DNA from: an uncultured Shewanella sp.
GTDB lineage: Bacteria; Pseudomonadota; Gammaproteobacteria; Enterobacterales; Shewanellaceae
Direction: 5' to 3'
Assembly (NCBI RefSeq): GCF_947491715.1
Contig: NZ_CANLKR010000032.1
Location: forward strand, 1 to 56,518
Length of the DNA stretch: 56,518 nt
The stretch's first letter is position 1; each line of letters begins with the position of its first letter. Below are positions 35,632-43,963 of the stretch, in pieces. Both the position numbers and the translations under genes were made by a program. The notes under the pieces were generated by a model, which was given only the letters and a program-made list of their open reading frames with translations, was not told the origin of the DNA and did not search any database.

Positions 35632-36546
35632 TTAAAAAATAGAACGTCCCAAGCCTTGACACAAAGCTTCTAGCGCTGCCGTCCCCGCTAAAGAGTTACC
35701 ATTTTTATCTAATTCAGGTGACCAAACACACACAGCCAAATCACCGGGGATCACGGCAATAATGCCACCACCTACGCCACTTTTACCTGGCATGCCCACA
35801 CGATAAGCAAACTCTCCAGCGCCATCATAGAGTCCTGAAGTTGCTAATAACGCATTCATTTGACGTGTTTGAACTTTCGTTATTAATTGCTCACCTGTGG
35901 CGCTCCTTCCACCGTGTGCAAGATATAACATGGCTCTAGATAAATCTGCACAACTCATTCGCAATGAGCAATAATGAAAATAACTTTGTAAAACAGTATC
36001 AACATCATTATTAAAATTACCAAATGACTTCATCAAATAAGCAATGGCCGCATTTCTTGCACTGTGTTGATATTCAGAAGCAGCCACTTTTTTATCGTAA
36101 CTAATGCTAGGGTTTCCACATAATCCCCTAACAACTTCTAACATTCTGTGCTTTGGCGCACCTAAGCGAGATTGTAATAAATCCGCAATCACTAAAGCAC
36201 CAGCATTGATGAAAGGGTTACGCGGCAAGCCCCTTTCTAGCTCAACTTGCACTAGAGAATTAAACGACTGTCCAGATGGCTCTTTTCCTACCCTTGACCA
36301 AATTTCATCTTCACTGTAATGACAAAGTGCCAAGGTTAAACTGAACACTTTTGAAATACTTTGTATCGAAAAAGGTTCTAGATAATCTCCAGCACCAATG
36401 GTGGTTCCATCAATCGATGTTACCGCAATACCCAACTTATTCGCATTCACGTTGGCTAACGCGGGAATGTAATCAGCAACCTTGCCTTGTCCAAGTAGAG
36501 GCCGAACAGTATCCATAACCTGCTCTAACAAGGCCAACTCAGGCAT
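35632..36546 (-). CDS. glsB: Glutaminase
   Basis: A 304-residue beta-lactamase-fold glutaminase converting glutamine to glutamate and ammonia. The SxxK catalytic pair is Ser63-Lys66 in FSIQSISKVFSL. GKVADYIPALANV, RNPFINAGALV and MPGKSGVGGGIIAVIPG are family signatures. The ATG at 36546 overlaps the yggL stop codon (TAATG), with GGAG very close upstream; a GTG at 36558 is an alternative. Co-transcribed with yggL, the usual arrangement in this group. Confidence 0.94.
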   Translation of the reverse strand: MPELALLEQVMDTVRPLLGQGKVADYIPALANVNANKLGIAVTSIDGTTIGAGDYLEPFSIQSISKVFSLTLALCHYSEDEIWSRVGKEPSGQSFNSLVQVELERGLPRNPFINAGALVIADLLQSRLGAPKHRMLEVVRGLCGNPSISYDKKVAASEYQHSARNAAIAYLMKSFGNFNNDVDTVLQSYFHYCSLRMSCADLSRAMLYLAHGGRSATGEQLITKVQTRQMNALLATSGLYDGAGEFAYRVGMPGKSGVGGGIIAVIPGDLAVCVWSPELDKNGNSLAGTAALEALCQGLGRSIF

Positions 36547-36872
36547 TAACTCCACCAAATATCATAAAGCTCACTCACTTCTACGTTTGAAACGGCTTTA
36601 TCAGCCCAAAACGCAGTCACAGCAGCTCTATCATCTTCGGTACACTGACCAATCATTTGGGTCGCAATAATTCCTTCCCATTCCTTATGACCGCCACCAT
36701 GAAAACCTAACTTTCTCGGCTCAATGACATCATCAACAAATTGATCAACAATTAAATCTATTTGCTCTTCAGACACTGAATCATCAAAAGTCCAAGTGAT
36801 ATCAAATCCAAACTCTTGAAACTCATCAACGCGCAATTTCTTGCGTAATCGACGACTACGATTTGCGGCCAT
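36546..36872 (-). CDS. yggL: YggL, 50S ribosome-associated protein (DUF469)
   Basis: A 108-residue protein. NRSRRLRKKLRVDEFQEFGF at the N-terminus and GFHGGGHKEWEG are DUF469 signatures; the rest is acidic. E. coli YggL binds the 50S subunit. It lies between trmB and glsB in one direction, 23 bp after trmB, with one-base stop/start overlap to glsB. Confidence 0.94.
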   Translation of the reverse strand: MAANRSRRLRKKLRVDEFQEFGFDITWTFDDSVSEEQIDLIVDQFVDDVIEPRKLGFHGGGHKEWEGIIATQMIGQCTEDDRAAVTAFWADKAVSNVEVSELYDIWWS

Positions 36873-36895
36873 AATATGACTCCTATATAGAAATA

Positions 36896-37612
36896 TTAGC
36901 TAATACGCTCAAATATTAAATCCCATACACCATGACCTAAACGCTGGCCTCTCGCCTCAAATTTAGTCAAGGGCCTATGATCTGGTCTGGCAACACATGT
37001 GCCTGTAACAGACTGATTTTTATAACCCGGTGCAGCATTCATGACTTCTAGCATATGCTCGCTGTAATTTTCCCAATCAGTCGCTAAATGAAACACACCA
37101 CCAATCTTGAGTTTACGCCGAATAAGTTCGGCAAATTCAGGCTGAACAATACGACGCTTATGGTGACGTTTTTTATGCCAAGGATCGGGAAAGAAAAGCT
37201 GAACGCCAGCAAGCGAGCCATCTTCGAGGCTATGTTCTAATACTTCAATAGCATCATGATGATACACTCTCAAATTAGACACTTCAGCAATCGCCGCATC
37301 GGCTAAGCATGCCCCGACTCCTGGCTTATGAACTTCAATACCAATAAAGTTTTTATGAGGTGCCGCCTTTGCCATTTCAACCAAGGACGCCCCCATACCA
37401 AAACCAATTTCAAGTATTGTATCTGCATCTCGACCAAAAATATCTACCAGTGAAATAGGCTCAGGCGTATAGCTTAACCCCATAATCGGCCATTGTTGTT
37501 CCATCGCTTGAGCTTGGCCTTTTGTTAGCCTACCTTCACGTAAAACAAAACTTCTCACTTTTCGAAGGTATTTACCTTCCTCATTAAATTCAGCGGTAGT
37601 TACATCGCTCAT
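36896..37612 (-). CDS. trmB: tRNA (guanine-N7-)-methyltransferase
   Basis: A 238-residue SAM-dependent enzyme that makes m7G46 in tRNA. The SAM-binding LEIGFGMGASLVEMA and the catalytic/tRNA-binding FFPDPWHKKRHHKRRI are present, with the C-terminal LTKFEARGQRLGHGVWDL. First gene of the trmB-yggL-glsB unit, divergent from mutY. Confidence 0.97.
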   Translation of the reverse strand: MSDVTTAEFNEEGKYLRKVRSFVLREGRLTKGQAQAMEQQWPIMGLSYTPEPISLVDIFGRDADTILEIGFGMGASLVEMAKAAPHKNFIGIEVHKPGVGACLADAAIAEVSNLRVYHHDAIEVLEHSLEDGSLAGVQLFFPDPWHKKRHHKRRIVQPEFAELIRRKLKIGGVFHLATDWENYSEHMLEVMNAAPGYKNQSVTGTCVARPDHRPLTKFEARGQRLGHGVWDLIFERIS

Positions 37613-37857
37613 TAGCGTCCTCGGCCTAGATAAAAATAGGATTAAAAAAGGGCATTATCCAAAGTTAATCGAACAGTGCAAGCAATAAGTACAATATTCA
37701 CTAACCACTATATCGAATATCACAGTAAATATTAAATCGGATAAAAAATACTCACCATTAAAAAAGCATCAATAATGAGCAAAAGACATTGTATCAAATA
37801 CATTCACTTCTTCGTTTAGCTATTGTGAAAACCGACAGTGAAAGTTACACTGCGCGA

Positions 37858-38922
37858 ATGAAAACAACTCCCCTTTTCTCAAAGCGAATTGTCGACTGGT
37901 ATGACATACACGGTCGCAAACAATTGCCATGGCAGTTAAACAAAACCCCCTATAAAGTCTGGATTTCAGAAATCATGCTACAGCAAACGCAAGTAGCCAC
38001 TGTTATTCCATATTTCAATCAATTCTTAGCACGCTTTCCTGACGTCCTTTCATTAGCAAATGCTGAGCAAGATGAAGTATTACATTTTTGGACAGGCTTA
38101 GGTTATTACGCAAGAGCAAGAAACTTACACAAAGCGGCGCAACAGATCAGAGACATGTTCAATGGTCATTTCCCAACAGAATTTCAACAGGTATTGGATT
38201 TACCAGGTATAGGCCCCTCTACTGCTGGCGCAATCTTATCTTTATCTCTTGGTCAACATCATGCCATTTTAGACGGTAATGTAAAACGTGTACTTGCGCG
38301 CCACGGTACTATTGCAGGCTGGCCAGGGAAAAAACCTGTTGAGCAAGCATTATGGTCATTGAGCCATGAATATACGCCAAAAGACAATGTGCAAAAATAT
38401 AATCAAGCCATGATGGATATTGGCGCAACGATATGTACTCGCTCCAAGCCTAACTGCCCTATTTGCCCTGTTGCCATAGACTGCAAAGGCCAATTAAGCG
38501 GCAGACAAAGTGAGTTTCCCAGTAAAAAGCCGAAAAAGGCCATACCTGAAAAAGCAGCATGGTTATTGGTGATGACATACCAAGATCAAGTATTATTAAA
38601 TAAAAGACCTCCTGCGGGTATTTGGGGCGGACTCTGGTGCTTTCCCGAATTTAAAACAAAAAACCAACTCAATGAGTACCTACTCCAAGAGAATATTACT
38701 TTCGACAATGAAATCGAATTACCCGGTTTTAGGCATACATTTAGCCATTTTCACCTCGATATTCAGCCCATTTTTATTTCTGTGTCAATGCAAAAAGATC
38801 ACCGAGTAATGGAACAAAATACCTCACTCTGGTATAACTTACCCAATCCACAAAAAGTTGGTTTAGCTTCAGCCACTGAGCGAGTTTTAGCCAGCTTACG
38901 TTCTATTTTAAATAAGGAATAA
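37858..38922 (+). CDS. mutY: A/G-specific adenine DNA glycosylase
   Basis: A 354-residue base-excision repair enzyme that removes adenine opposite 8-oxoguanine. ISEIMLQQTQVATV holds the catalytic Glu, LPGIGPSTAGAIL is the helix-hairpin-helix, and ILDGNVKRVLARH contains the catalytic Asp. The 4Fe-4S ligands are in CTRSKPNCPICPVAIDC (C-x6-C-x2-C-x5-C), and a NUDIX-like C-terminal domain begins near residue 235. The start at 37858 fits the family; a frame from 37789 adds 23 doubtful residues. Followed by yggX after 2 bp (an operon known in E. coli). Confidence 0.96.
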   Translation: MKTTPLFSKRIVDWYDIHGRKQLPWQLNKTPYKVWISEIMLQQTQVATVIPYFNQFLARFPDVLSLANAEQDEVLHFWTGLGYYARARNLHKAAQQIRDMFNGHFPTEFQQVLDLPGIGPSTAGAILSLSLGQHHAILDGNVKRVLARHGTIAGWPGKKPVEQALWSLSHEYTPKDNVQKYNQAMMDIGATICTRSKPNCPICPVAIDCKGQLSGRQSEFPSKKPKKAIPEKAAWLLVMTYQDQVLLNKRPPAGIWGGLWCFPEFKTKNQLNEYLLQENITFDNEIELPGFRHTFSHFHLDIQPIFISVSMQKDHRVMEQNTSLWYNLPNPQKVGLASATERVLASLRSILNKE

Positions 38923-38924
38923 AC

Positions 38925-39206
38925 ATGGCTCGCACTGTCAATTGCGTCTATTTGAAAAAAGAAGCTGAAGGTCTTGGCTTTCAACTGTATCCAGGCGAAC
39001 TGGGGAAACGTATTTTCGATAACGTGAGTAAAGAAGCTTGGGGGTTATGGCAAGCGAAGCAAACCATGCTTATCAATGAAAAAAAGCTTAACATGATGAA
39101 TGTGGATGATAGAAAACTCCTTGAAGAACAAATGATCCGTTTTCTATTTGAAGGACAAGACGTCGAAATCGAAGGCTTTGTTCCTGAACAAAAGAAAGAT
39201 CAGTAA
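38925..39206 (+). CDS. yggX: YggX, Fe(II)-trafficking / oxidative protection protein
   Basis: A 93-residue protein. ARTVNCVYLKKEAEGLGFQL at the N-terminus (conserved Cys7), PGELGKRIFDNVSKEAW and WQAKQTMLINEKKLNM are family signatures. It protects iron-sulfur proteins and is co-transcribed with mutY, as in enterics. AAGGA ribosome-binding site at the end of mutY. Confidence 0.96.
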   Translation: MARTVNCVYLKKEAEGLGFQLYPGELGKRIFDNVSKEAWGLWQAKQTMLINEKKLNMMNVDDRKLLEEQMIRFLFEGQDVEIEGFVPEQKKDQ

Positions 39207-39323
39207 GCTTTTAGCTTCTTCGCCTTTCCCACTGAAGAAGGAGTAAAGTTATATATTACAGTGCTTTATTCCTTTTTTGCAAGGCTCTTCGCCAAAACAT
39301 AAGCCAATTCACTAACCCAATCA

Positions 39324-39776
39324 TTAAAGTGATAGCTTGAACCCTTCATGGCTCGCTTGAAATCCTAAACTTTCATAAAAACGCAACGCATCAACCCGTG
39401 ACTTATTTGAGGTTAACTGCACCATATTACATTTCCTTTGCTTTGCTCGCTCAATTGCCCATTCAAAAAACAGTGTTCCAAGTCCTTTTCCTCGATGTGC
39501 TTTATGCACTCTAACCCCTTCAATTAAACAGCGCCAACTCCCAATATGCGTTAAATAAGGAATAAAAGTCAGCTGCAACATACCTAGCACATCCCCTTTA
39601 TCTTCCACAATGATGAGTTCATTATTATCATCTTTTATAATCGCCTCAAAAGCTGAAAGATATTGAGGGTTGAGTGGCATCTGACTATCTTCACGTAACC
39701 TCCCCAGAGGATCATCAAACAGCATTTGCACCAAACAGTCTATATCTTTTCGTTCAGCTTGCCTAAATAACAACAT
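39324..39776 (-). CDS. GNAT-family N-acetyltransferase
   Basis: A 150-residue GNAT enzyme. The acetyl-CoA motif A is VRVHKAHRGKGLGTLFFEWA and motif B includes NMVQLTSNKSRVDALRFYESLGF. The end HEGFKLSL is typical of the small PhnO/AAC-like subgroup. Substrate unknown. Monocistronic, convergent to yggX. Confidence 0.88.
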   Translation of the reverse strand: MLLFRQAERKDIDCLVQMLFDDPLGRLREDSQMPLNPQYLSAFEAIIKDDNNELIIVEDKGDVLGMLQLTFIPYLTHIGSWRCLIEGVRVHKAHRGKGLGTLFFEWAIERAKQRKCNMVQLTSNKSRVDALRFYESLGFQASHEGFKLSL

Positions 39777-39944
39777 ATCAATCTATTCCTTTAAAAAATC
39801 ATATTTTATCATAATTAATGAAGCCGCCTTTAATCCCGACTAACAATATTGCCATAGCTTTACACTCATCATACACACATTTAATCGTATAAGTTCTATC
39901 ATAATCAGTAACTCATCGCCCTTAGCATTCCAAAAGGCCACATC

Positions 39945-41240
39945 ATGACCATGACTTACATGAAACAGCTTATTTACACCAGTATGCTAGTGTTAACCAG
40001 CACACAATTCGCTTATGCTCGACCTCTGCCCCCTAAACAGCCACAGTTTAATTTTATTCCCATCCCGATTGACACACCTAATACAGATTCAATAAATCAA
40101 TTTCCATTAGTCGATACGGGTCAAGTCACTACTTTCAATAACTATAAAGCCATTAAAGCTCCGCAAAAAGGAGATGCTTTTTATGGACAAGATGCGCAGC
40201 ATATAAAAAATAAACCGTCTTATACCAATAATCACGATGGCACAATCACCGACAATGTCACAGGCCTGCAATGGCAACAATCATTTAAAGTAATGGGCTA
40301 CCAACAAGCAAGGGATCAGTTGAAACACTTTAACCTAGCAAACCACACTGACTGGCGCTTACCCACCATTAAAGAAGCCTATTCATTGATGCTTTTTAAT
40401 GGTGTGGATATTAGCGCAAAAGATATGTCAAAAGCCGGTCAACACCGTAAACCTTTTATCGATATCAATTACTTTGACTTTGAATATGGCGCAAATGGTA
40501 GACGCGGTATAGATACCCAAATGCTCACATCGACAGTTTATCAAGGCACAACAATGGGCGGAAATCAAACCCTCTTTGGTGTTAATCTCGCCGATGGCCG
40601 TATTAAAGGTTACCCATTAATGGACCCTCGCACCCGCACTGGCAAAATGTATACCGTCAGGTTTGTCCGTGGCGAGACTAACTATGGTAAAAATCATTTT
40701 CAAAATAATAAAGATGGTACCATTTCAGACCTAGCCACAGGACTTATGTGGCAGCAAAATGACAGTGAGCAAGCCGTTTCTTGGCAAAGTGCACTACAAC
40801 TGGCTCAAACTCGTAATAAAGAAAACTACCTAGGCCACAATGACTGGCGATTACCCAATGCTAAAGAGCTACAAAGTATTGTCGATTATAGCCGCTCACC
40901 CAGTGCCACACATTCGCCAGCAATTAATCCACTCTTTAGTGTCACCTCTATCATCGATGAAGGCGGTAAGAAAAACTATCCTTTCTACTGGACATCCACA
41001 ACTCATAAAAATCAGCAAGGTGGCGCTTCTGCTGTGTATGTGTGCTTTGGTGAAGCATTGGGATTCTTTAAGCCTCCTATGTCAAAAGGCACACCAAAAC
41101 TGGAAGATGTTCATGGCGCAGGTGCTCAGCGCAGCGATCCTAAAGTGGGTAAGGCCAGTGATTTCCCACAAGGTTTTGGTCCTCAAGGCGATGTGAGGCG
41201 TATCGACCACTTTGTACGTTTAGTGAGAGATAGTCATTAA
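39945..41240 (+). CDS. Exported protein with two DUF1566 (Lcl C-terminal) domains
   Basis: A 431-residue protein with a signal peptide (MKQLIYTSMLVLTSTQFAYA, cleavage near residue 25). Two DUF1566 copies are visible: DNVTGLQWQQ ... DWRLPTIKEAY around residues 103-145, and DLATGLMWQQ ... NDWRLPNAKELQSIVDYS around 260-320. The family is common in marine gammaproteobacteria with no settled role; the fold is related to C-type-lectin/formylglycine-generating domains. AAAAGG lies 7 nt before the start. Confidence 0.85.
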   Translation: MTMTYMKQLIYTSMLVLTSTQFAYARPLPPKQPQFNFIPIPIDTPNTDSINQFPLVDTGQVTTFNNYKAIKAPQKGDAFYGQDAQHIKNKPSYTNNHDGTITDNVTGLQWQQSFKVMGYQQARDQLKHFNLANHTDWRLPTIKEAYSLMLFNGVDISAKDMSKAGQHRKPFIDINYFDFEYGANGRRGIDTQMLTSTVYQGTTMGGNQTLFGVNLADGRIKGYPLMDPRTRTGKMYTVRFVRGETNYGKNHFQNNKDGTISDLATGLMWQQNDSEQAVSWQSALQLAQTRNKENYLGHNDWRLPNAKELQSIVDYSRSPSATHSPAINPLFSVTSIIDEGGKKNYPFYWTSTTHKNQQGGASAVYVCFGEALGFFKPPMSKGTPKLEDVHGAGAQRSDPKVGKASDFPQGFGPQGDVRRIDHFVRLVRDSH

Positions 41241-41249
41241 GGCTAAAAT

Positions 41250-41273
41250 TAAAAGGGCTTTTTTAAGGCCCTT
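41250..41273 (+). terminator. Terminator after the DUF1566 gene
   Basis: AAAGGGC pairs with GCCCTTT around a T-rich 9-nt loop, about 10 bp after the stop codon. Only a short T-run follows, so it is a moderate-strength candidate. Confidence 0.6.
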
Positions 41274-41349
41274 TGTCATTCCCCCCCCTTTTAGAGAGCC
41301 GATAAAAATCACGCTTTACAGCCTCTAAAGGTTTTGATAGATTTAAAAA

Positions 41350-41448
41350 ATGAACATGATAAAAGTATGCTTATCTAAGCAATCACTCAATCAAGCAAAA
41401 TATCAGCTTGTAACCACCTCTACCACCGGTTTATTTCTCGGAGGCTAG
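41350..41448 (+). CDS. Threonine-rich leader peptide of the ThrRS attenuator
   Basis: A 32-residue open frame ending QLVTTSTTGLFLGG. Four ACC threonine codons are packed into five positions (codons 22, 23, 25, 26; 41413-41427). It precedes an intrinsic terminator and then a threonyl-tRNA synthetase gene, the layout of a leader-peptide attenuator. The ATG at 41356 is also in frame. No strong Shine-Dalgarno is seen: AAAGG lies about 18 nt upstream. The functional call rests on codon content, position and the alternative pairing described for the attenuator. Confidence 0.85.
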   Translation: MNMIKVCLSKQSLNQAKYQLVTTSTTGLFLGG

Positions 41449-41504
41449 CGTGTAATCGTGTTTAAAAAAAGACCCTCTGAGCGAAAGCCAGAGGGTCTTT
41501 TTTT
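41437..41504 (+). promoter_or_regulatory. Attenuator: antiterminator/terminator pair upstream of thrS2
   Basis: Terminator: GACCCTCTG (41471-41479) pairs with CAGAGGGTC (41489-41497) and is followed by seven T. Antiterminator: CTCGGAGG (41437-41444), nine bases after the last Thr codon, pairs with CCTCTGAG (41474-41481) in the terminator's 5' arm over 8 bp with one G-U. A ribosome stalled on Thr codons leaves CTCGGAGG free and prevents termination; a ribosome reaching the TAG at 41446 covers it and termination follows. A weak CCTC/GAGG pairing (41417-41420 with 41441-41444) could act as the protector. Confidence 0.85.
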
Positions 41505-41572
41505 GTCCATGGCTTTTGCTCATTGCACTGATAAAAGTTCCTTCATTAACTTTTTTAAAAGAGGTAATAGCC

Positions 41573-42760
41573 ATGCAAAAACACAGAGACATCGCACAAC
41601 AATTAGACTTATTCCATTCAGAGCCTGTCGCACCAGGTATGGTATTTTGGCATCCCAATGGACTGAAATTATACAACAATGTCAAACGGCATATTCAAAA
41701 GCGTTACCAAGCTGAGGGCTTTTTAGAAATAGCCACTCCCATGTTTTTAAAAAAGTCACTATGGGAAATATCAGGACATTGGGATAAATTTCATGATGAC
41801 ATGTTTGTTGGCACAGGCCATCAAGAAGAGGCACAATACGCATTAAAACCTATGTCATGCCCAGCGCATATTCTGTTTTTCAAAAAACAAGTTCTGAGTT
41901 ATCGCTCTCTTCCCTATCGTGTCTTCGAATTTGGCAATGTACACAGAAATGAGCCTTCTGGCGCCTTAAATGGGCTAATGCGCTTAAGGCAATTCACACA
42001 AGATGATGCCCATGTCCTTTGTCAGTGGCAAGACTGCATCAGTGAAATACAAAATTTTTTAAACAGGGCCAAACAAATATACAGTGATTATGGCTATCAT
42101 GAACTGGATGTCCGTATATCGACTCAACCGAAATCGGCCTTTGGCGAAGACAGTGATTGGCGTAAAGCAGAAGCCTTGCTCGCAACAGCCTGTAGAGATT
42201 TAGCCATTAATGTGCAATATCAACTTGGAGAAGGCGCCTTTTACGGTCCCAAAATCGAGCTCATGCTCAAAGATCATCAAGGACGCTTTTGGCAATGTGG
42301 TACAATTCAGTTGGACTTTAACATGCCAAAACAGTTTAATTTGGCCTATATCGATGAAGCTGGTGAACGCCAAACGCCTATTATGCTACATCAAGCCATT
42401 TATGGCTCTCTTGAACGCTGGATCGGCATTTTGCTGGAAACTCATCAAGGTCAATTGCCTGCTTGGGTGCATCCACAGCCTGTGGCCATCGCCTCCATTC
42501 ACGGACAAGCCAACGCCTATTGCCAAATGATCCAAACACGTTTAGCTTCACTTGGAATTGACGCCATACTCAATGATCAAGAAATGAGGATCAGCAAAAA
42601 AATAAAACAATTTCATCAACAAAAAACTCCACTTGTGATTATTGCTGGCAATAATGAAGTATTAACAAATCAATTAGTGATGAGAACACTCGACGGACAA
42701 CAACACAGGTTTACAATAGAAGCAGCAATCATTGAACTTACATTAAGACTCAAACAATAA
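41573..42760 (+). CDS. thrS2: Second threonyl-tRNA synthetase lacking TGS and editing domains
   Basis: A 395-residue class II synthetase aligned with E. coli ThrRS from about residue 239 on, so the N-terminal TGS and editing (N2) domains are absent. The zinc ligands are kept with exact E. coli spacing: Cys96, His147 and His273 (E. coli Cys334, His385, His511). Motif 2 HRNEPSGALNGLMRLRQFTQDDAH and motif 3 GSLERWIGILLE are intact, and GEGAFYGPKIE is present. The C-terminal anticodon-binding domain is present but divergent (DQEMRI where ThrRS usually has RNEKI). It should charge tRNA-Thr without clearing Ser-tRNA-Thr. AAGAGG precedes the start at 41573. Not in the infC-rplT context of housekeeping thrS. 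Controlled by the attenuator upstream. Confidence 0.9.
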   Translation: MQKHRDIAQQLDLFHSEPVAPGMVFWHPNGLKLYNNVKRHIQKRYQAEGFLEIATPMFLKKSLWEISGHWDKFHDDMFVGTGHQEEAQYALKPMSCPAHILFFKKQVLSYRSLPYRVFEFGNVHRNEPSGALNGLMRLRQFTQDDAHVLCQWQDCISEIQNFLNRAKQIYSDYGYHELDVRISTQPKSAFGEDSDWRKAEALLATACRDLAINVQYQLGEGAFYGPKIELMLKDHQGRFWQCGTIQLDFNMPKQFNLAYIDEAGERQTPIMLHQAIYGSLERWIGILLETHQGQLPAWVHPQPVAIASIHGQANAYCQMIQTRLASLGIDAILNDQEMRISKKIKQFHQQKTPLVIIAGNNEVLTNQLVMRTLDGQQHRFTIEAAIIELTLRLKQ

Positions 42761-42880
42761 GAAAGAAGGTGAAGTGAATTCATAATTCTGCTCATTGAGT
42801 CATTAACTCACTTCACCAAAATACATGAACATTGCATTTACAGTATTAAGTTAGGCAATACTAAAAATCCTAGATTTTGG

Positions 42881-43963
42881 TTAATAAATGTAATCAAAAA
42901 AACTCACCACTCTTAAATATAAATGCCCAATACCCCCCATAATACCTGCCTGTTCAGGTACTATGAGTACTCTTGCTGATGCACCAACCCGTTGAACTTT
43001 ACCATTCAAAGTTTGGTCTATTTTAATGCGTACTTGAAACCGTTTTGAGCGTGTTATCCAAGTCATTGGATTATCAATTTCAGGCAACAACCCCGATGGA
43101 TAGCCTTGCCCAGTAACATTCCCTAATCCTAGATTATCAACACGGCTATAAAATACATGATTAGGGTACATAAAAAGACTAAATGAGACAGGCTGCTCTT
43201 CTTTAATTATTGATAGCGCATTTTCTTTAAAGTTAGCAACTAGCCACCAATTAGCAGTATCGATTACAGTCATAACCTTATCATCAGCTTCAATATAACT
43301 ACCAATACTTAACTGAAGGTTATCAATAACACCATCAAAAGGCACAATAAAAGTTGTTTTGTCTAACTCGTACTGAGCACTAGCAAGCTCCGCTTGCGCT
43401 AGTTTAACGCTAGCATTTTCACCATCAATCATGGCATTCAATTGGCTATTTAACACTTTTATTTCATCGATTGTTGATAGTACTTGAGCTTGAGCTTGTT
43501 GATAATTATTATACGCCTGATCTCTATCATCTTTAGAAGAAAGCTGTTGCTCAGCCAATTTTTCATAACGTAAATACTCTTTCTTTGTATAAGCTAACTC
43601 AGCCTCTTGCCCAGCTAATATATGTTGCTGTTGTTCTAATTGATCTTGTAATTGTTGAATGTTCGCTTTAATCAGCACTAAATTTGCAGTATAACGATCA
43701 ACTTGATATTGATAAGGCTCTGGATCCAGTTGAAATATTTTATCACCTTTTTTAACTTTACTGCCATTTTTCACAAAAACTGAGATGACTCTCCCATCCA
43801 CTTGAGGTGAAACTTGTAATACAGTAGCCTGAATATAAGCATCAGATGTATATGGTGTATAACGGTCAGCTAACACCAAAAATATAACCAATAACATAAA
43901 CAATAAGAACAGTGCCATTAACCAAGCATTGATAGAATAAAAAAGTAATTTAAGCTGTTTCAT
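42881..43963 (-). CDS. HlyD/EmrA-like periplasmic adaptor protein
   Basis: A 360-residue membrane-fusion protein. One membrane segment at about residues 12-33, a biotinyl-lipoyl half around VSPQVDGRVISVFVKNGSKVKKGD, a coiled-coil hairpin at about 90-190, the second lipoyl half FDGVIDNLQLSIGSYI and a beta-barrel around WWLVANFKENAL. It overlaps the upstream FUSC gene by 4 bp, so the two form an efflux pair similar to AaeA-AaeB, which exports aromatic acids in E. coli. The outer-membrane partner is not nearby. Confidence 0.9.
   Translation of the reverse strand: MKQLKLLFYSINAWLMALFLLFMLLVIFLVLADRYTPYTSDAYIQATVLQVSPQVDGRVISVFVKNGSKVKKGDKIFQLDPEPYQYQVDRYTANLVLIKANIQQLQDQLEQQQHILAGQEAELAYTKKEYLRYEKLAEQQLSSKDDRDQAYNNYQQAQAQVLSTIDEIKVLNSQLNAMIDGENASVKLAQAELASAQYELDKTTFIVPFDGVIDNLQLSIGSYIEADDKVMTVIDTANWWLVANFKENALSIIKEEQPVSFSLFMYPNHVFYSRVDNLGLGNVTGQGYPSGLLPEIDNPMTWITRSKRFQVRIKIDQTLNGKVQRVGASARVLIVPEQAGIMGGIGHLYLRVVSFFDYIY

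Noticed and set aside
42768..42820. Long inverted repeat GGTGAAGTGA/TCACTTCACC after thrS2 as a regulatory element
   Set aside because: The loop is over 30 nt and no T-run follows. It may be a weak bidirectional terminator between convergent genes, but support is too thin to list as a feature.
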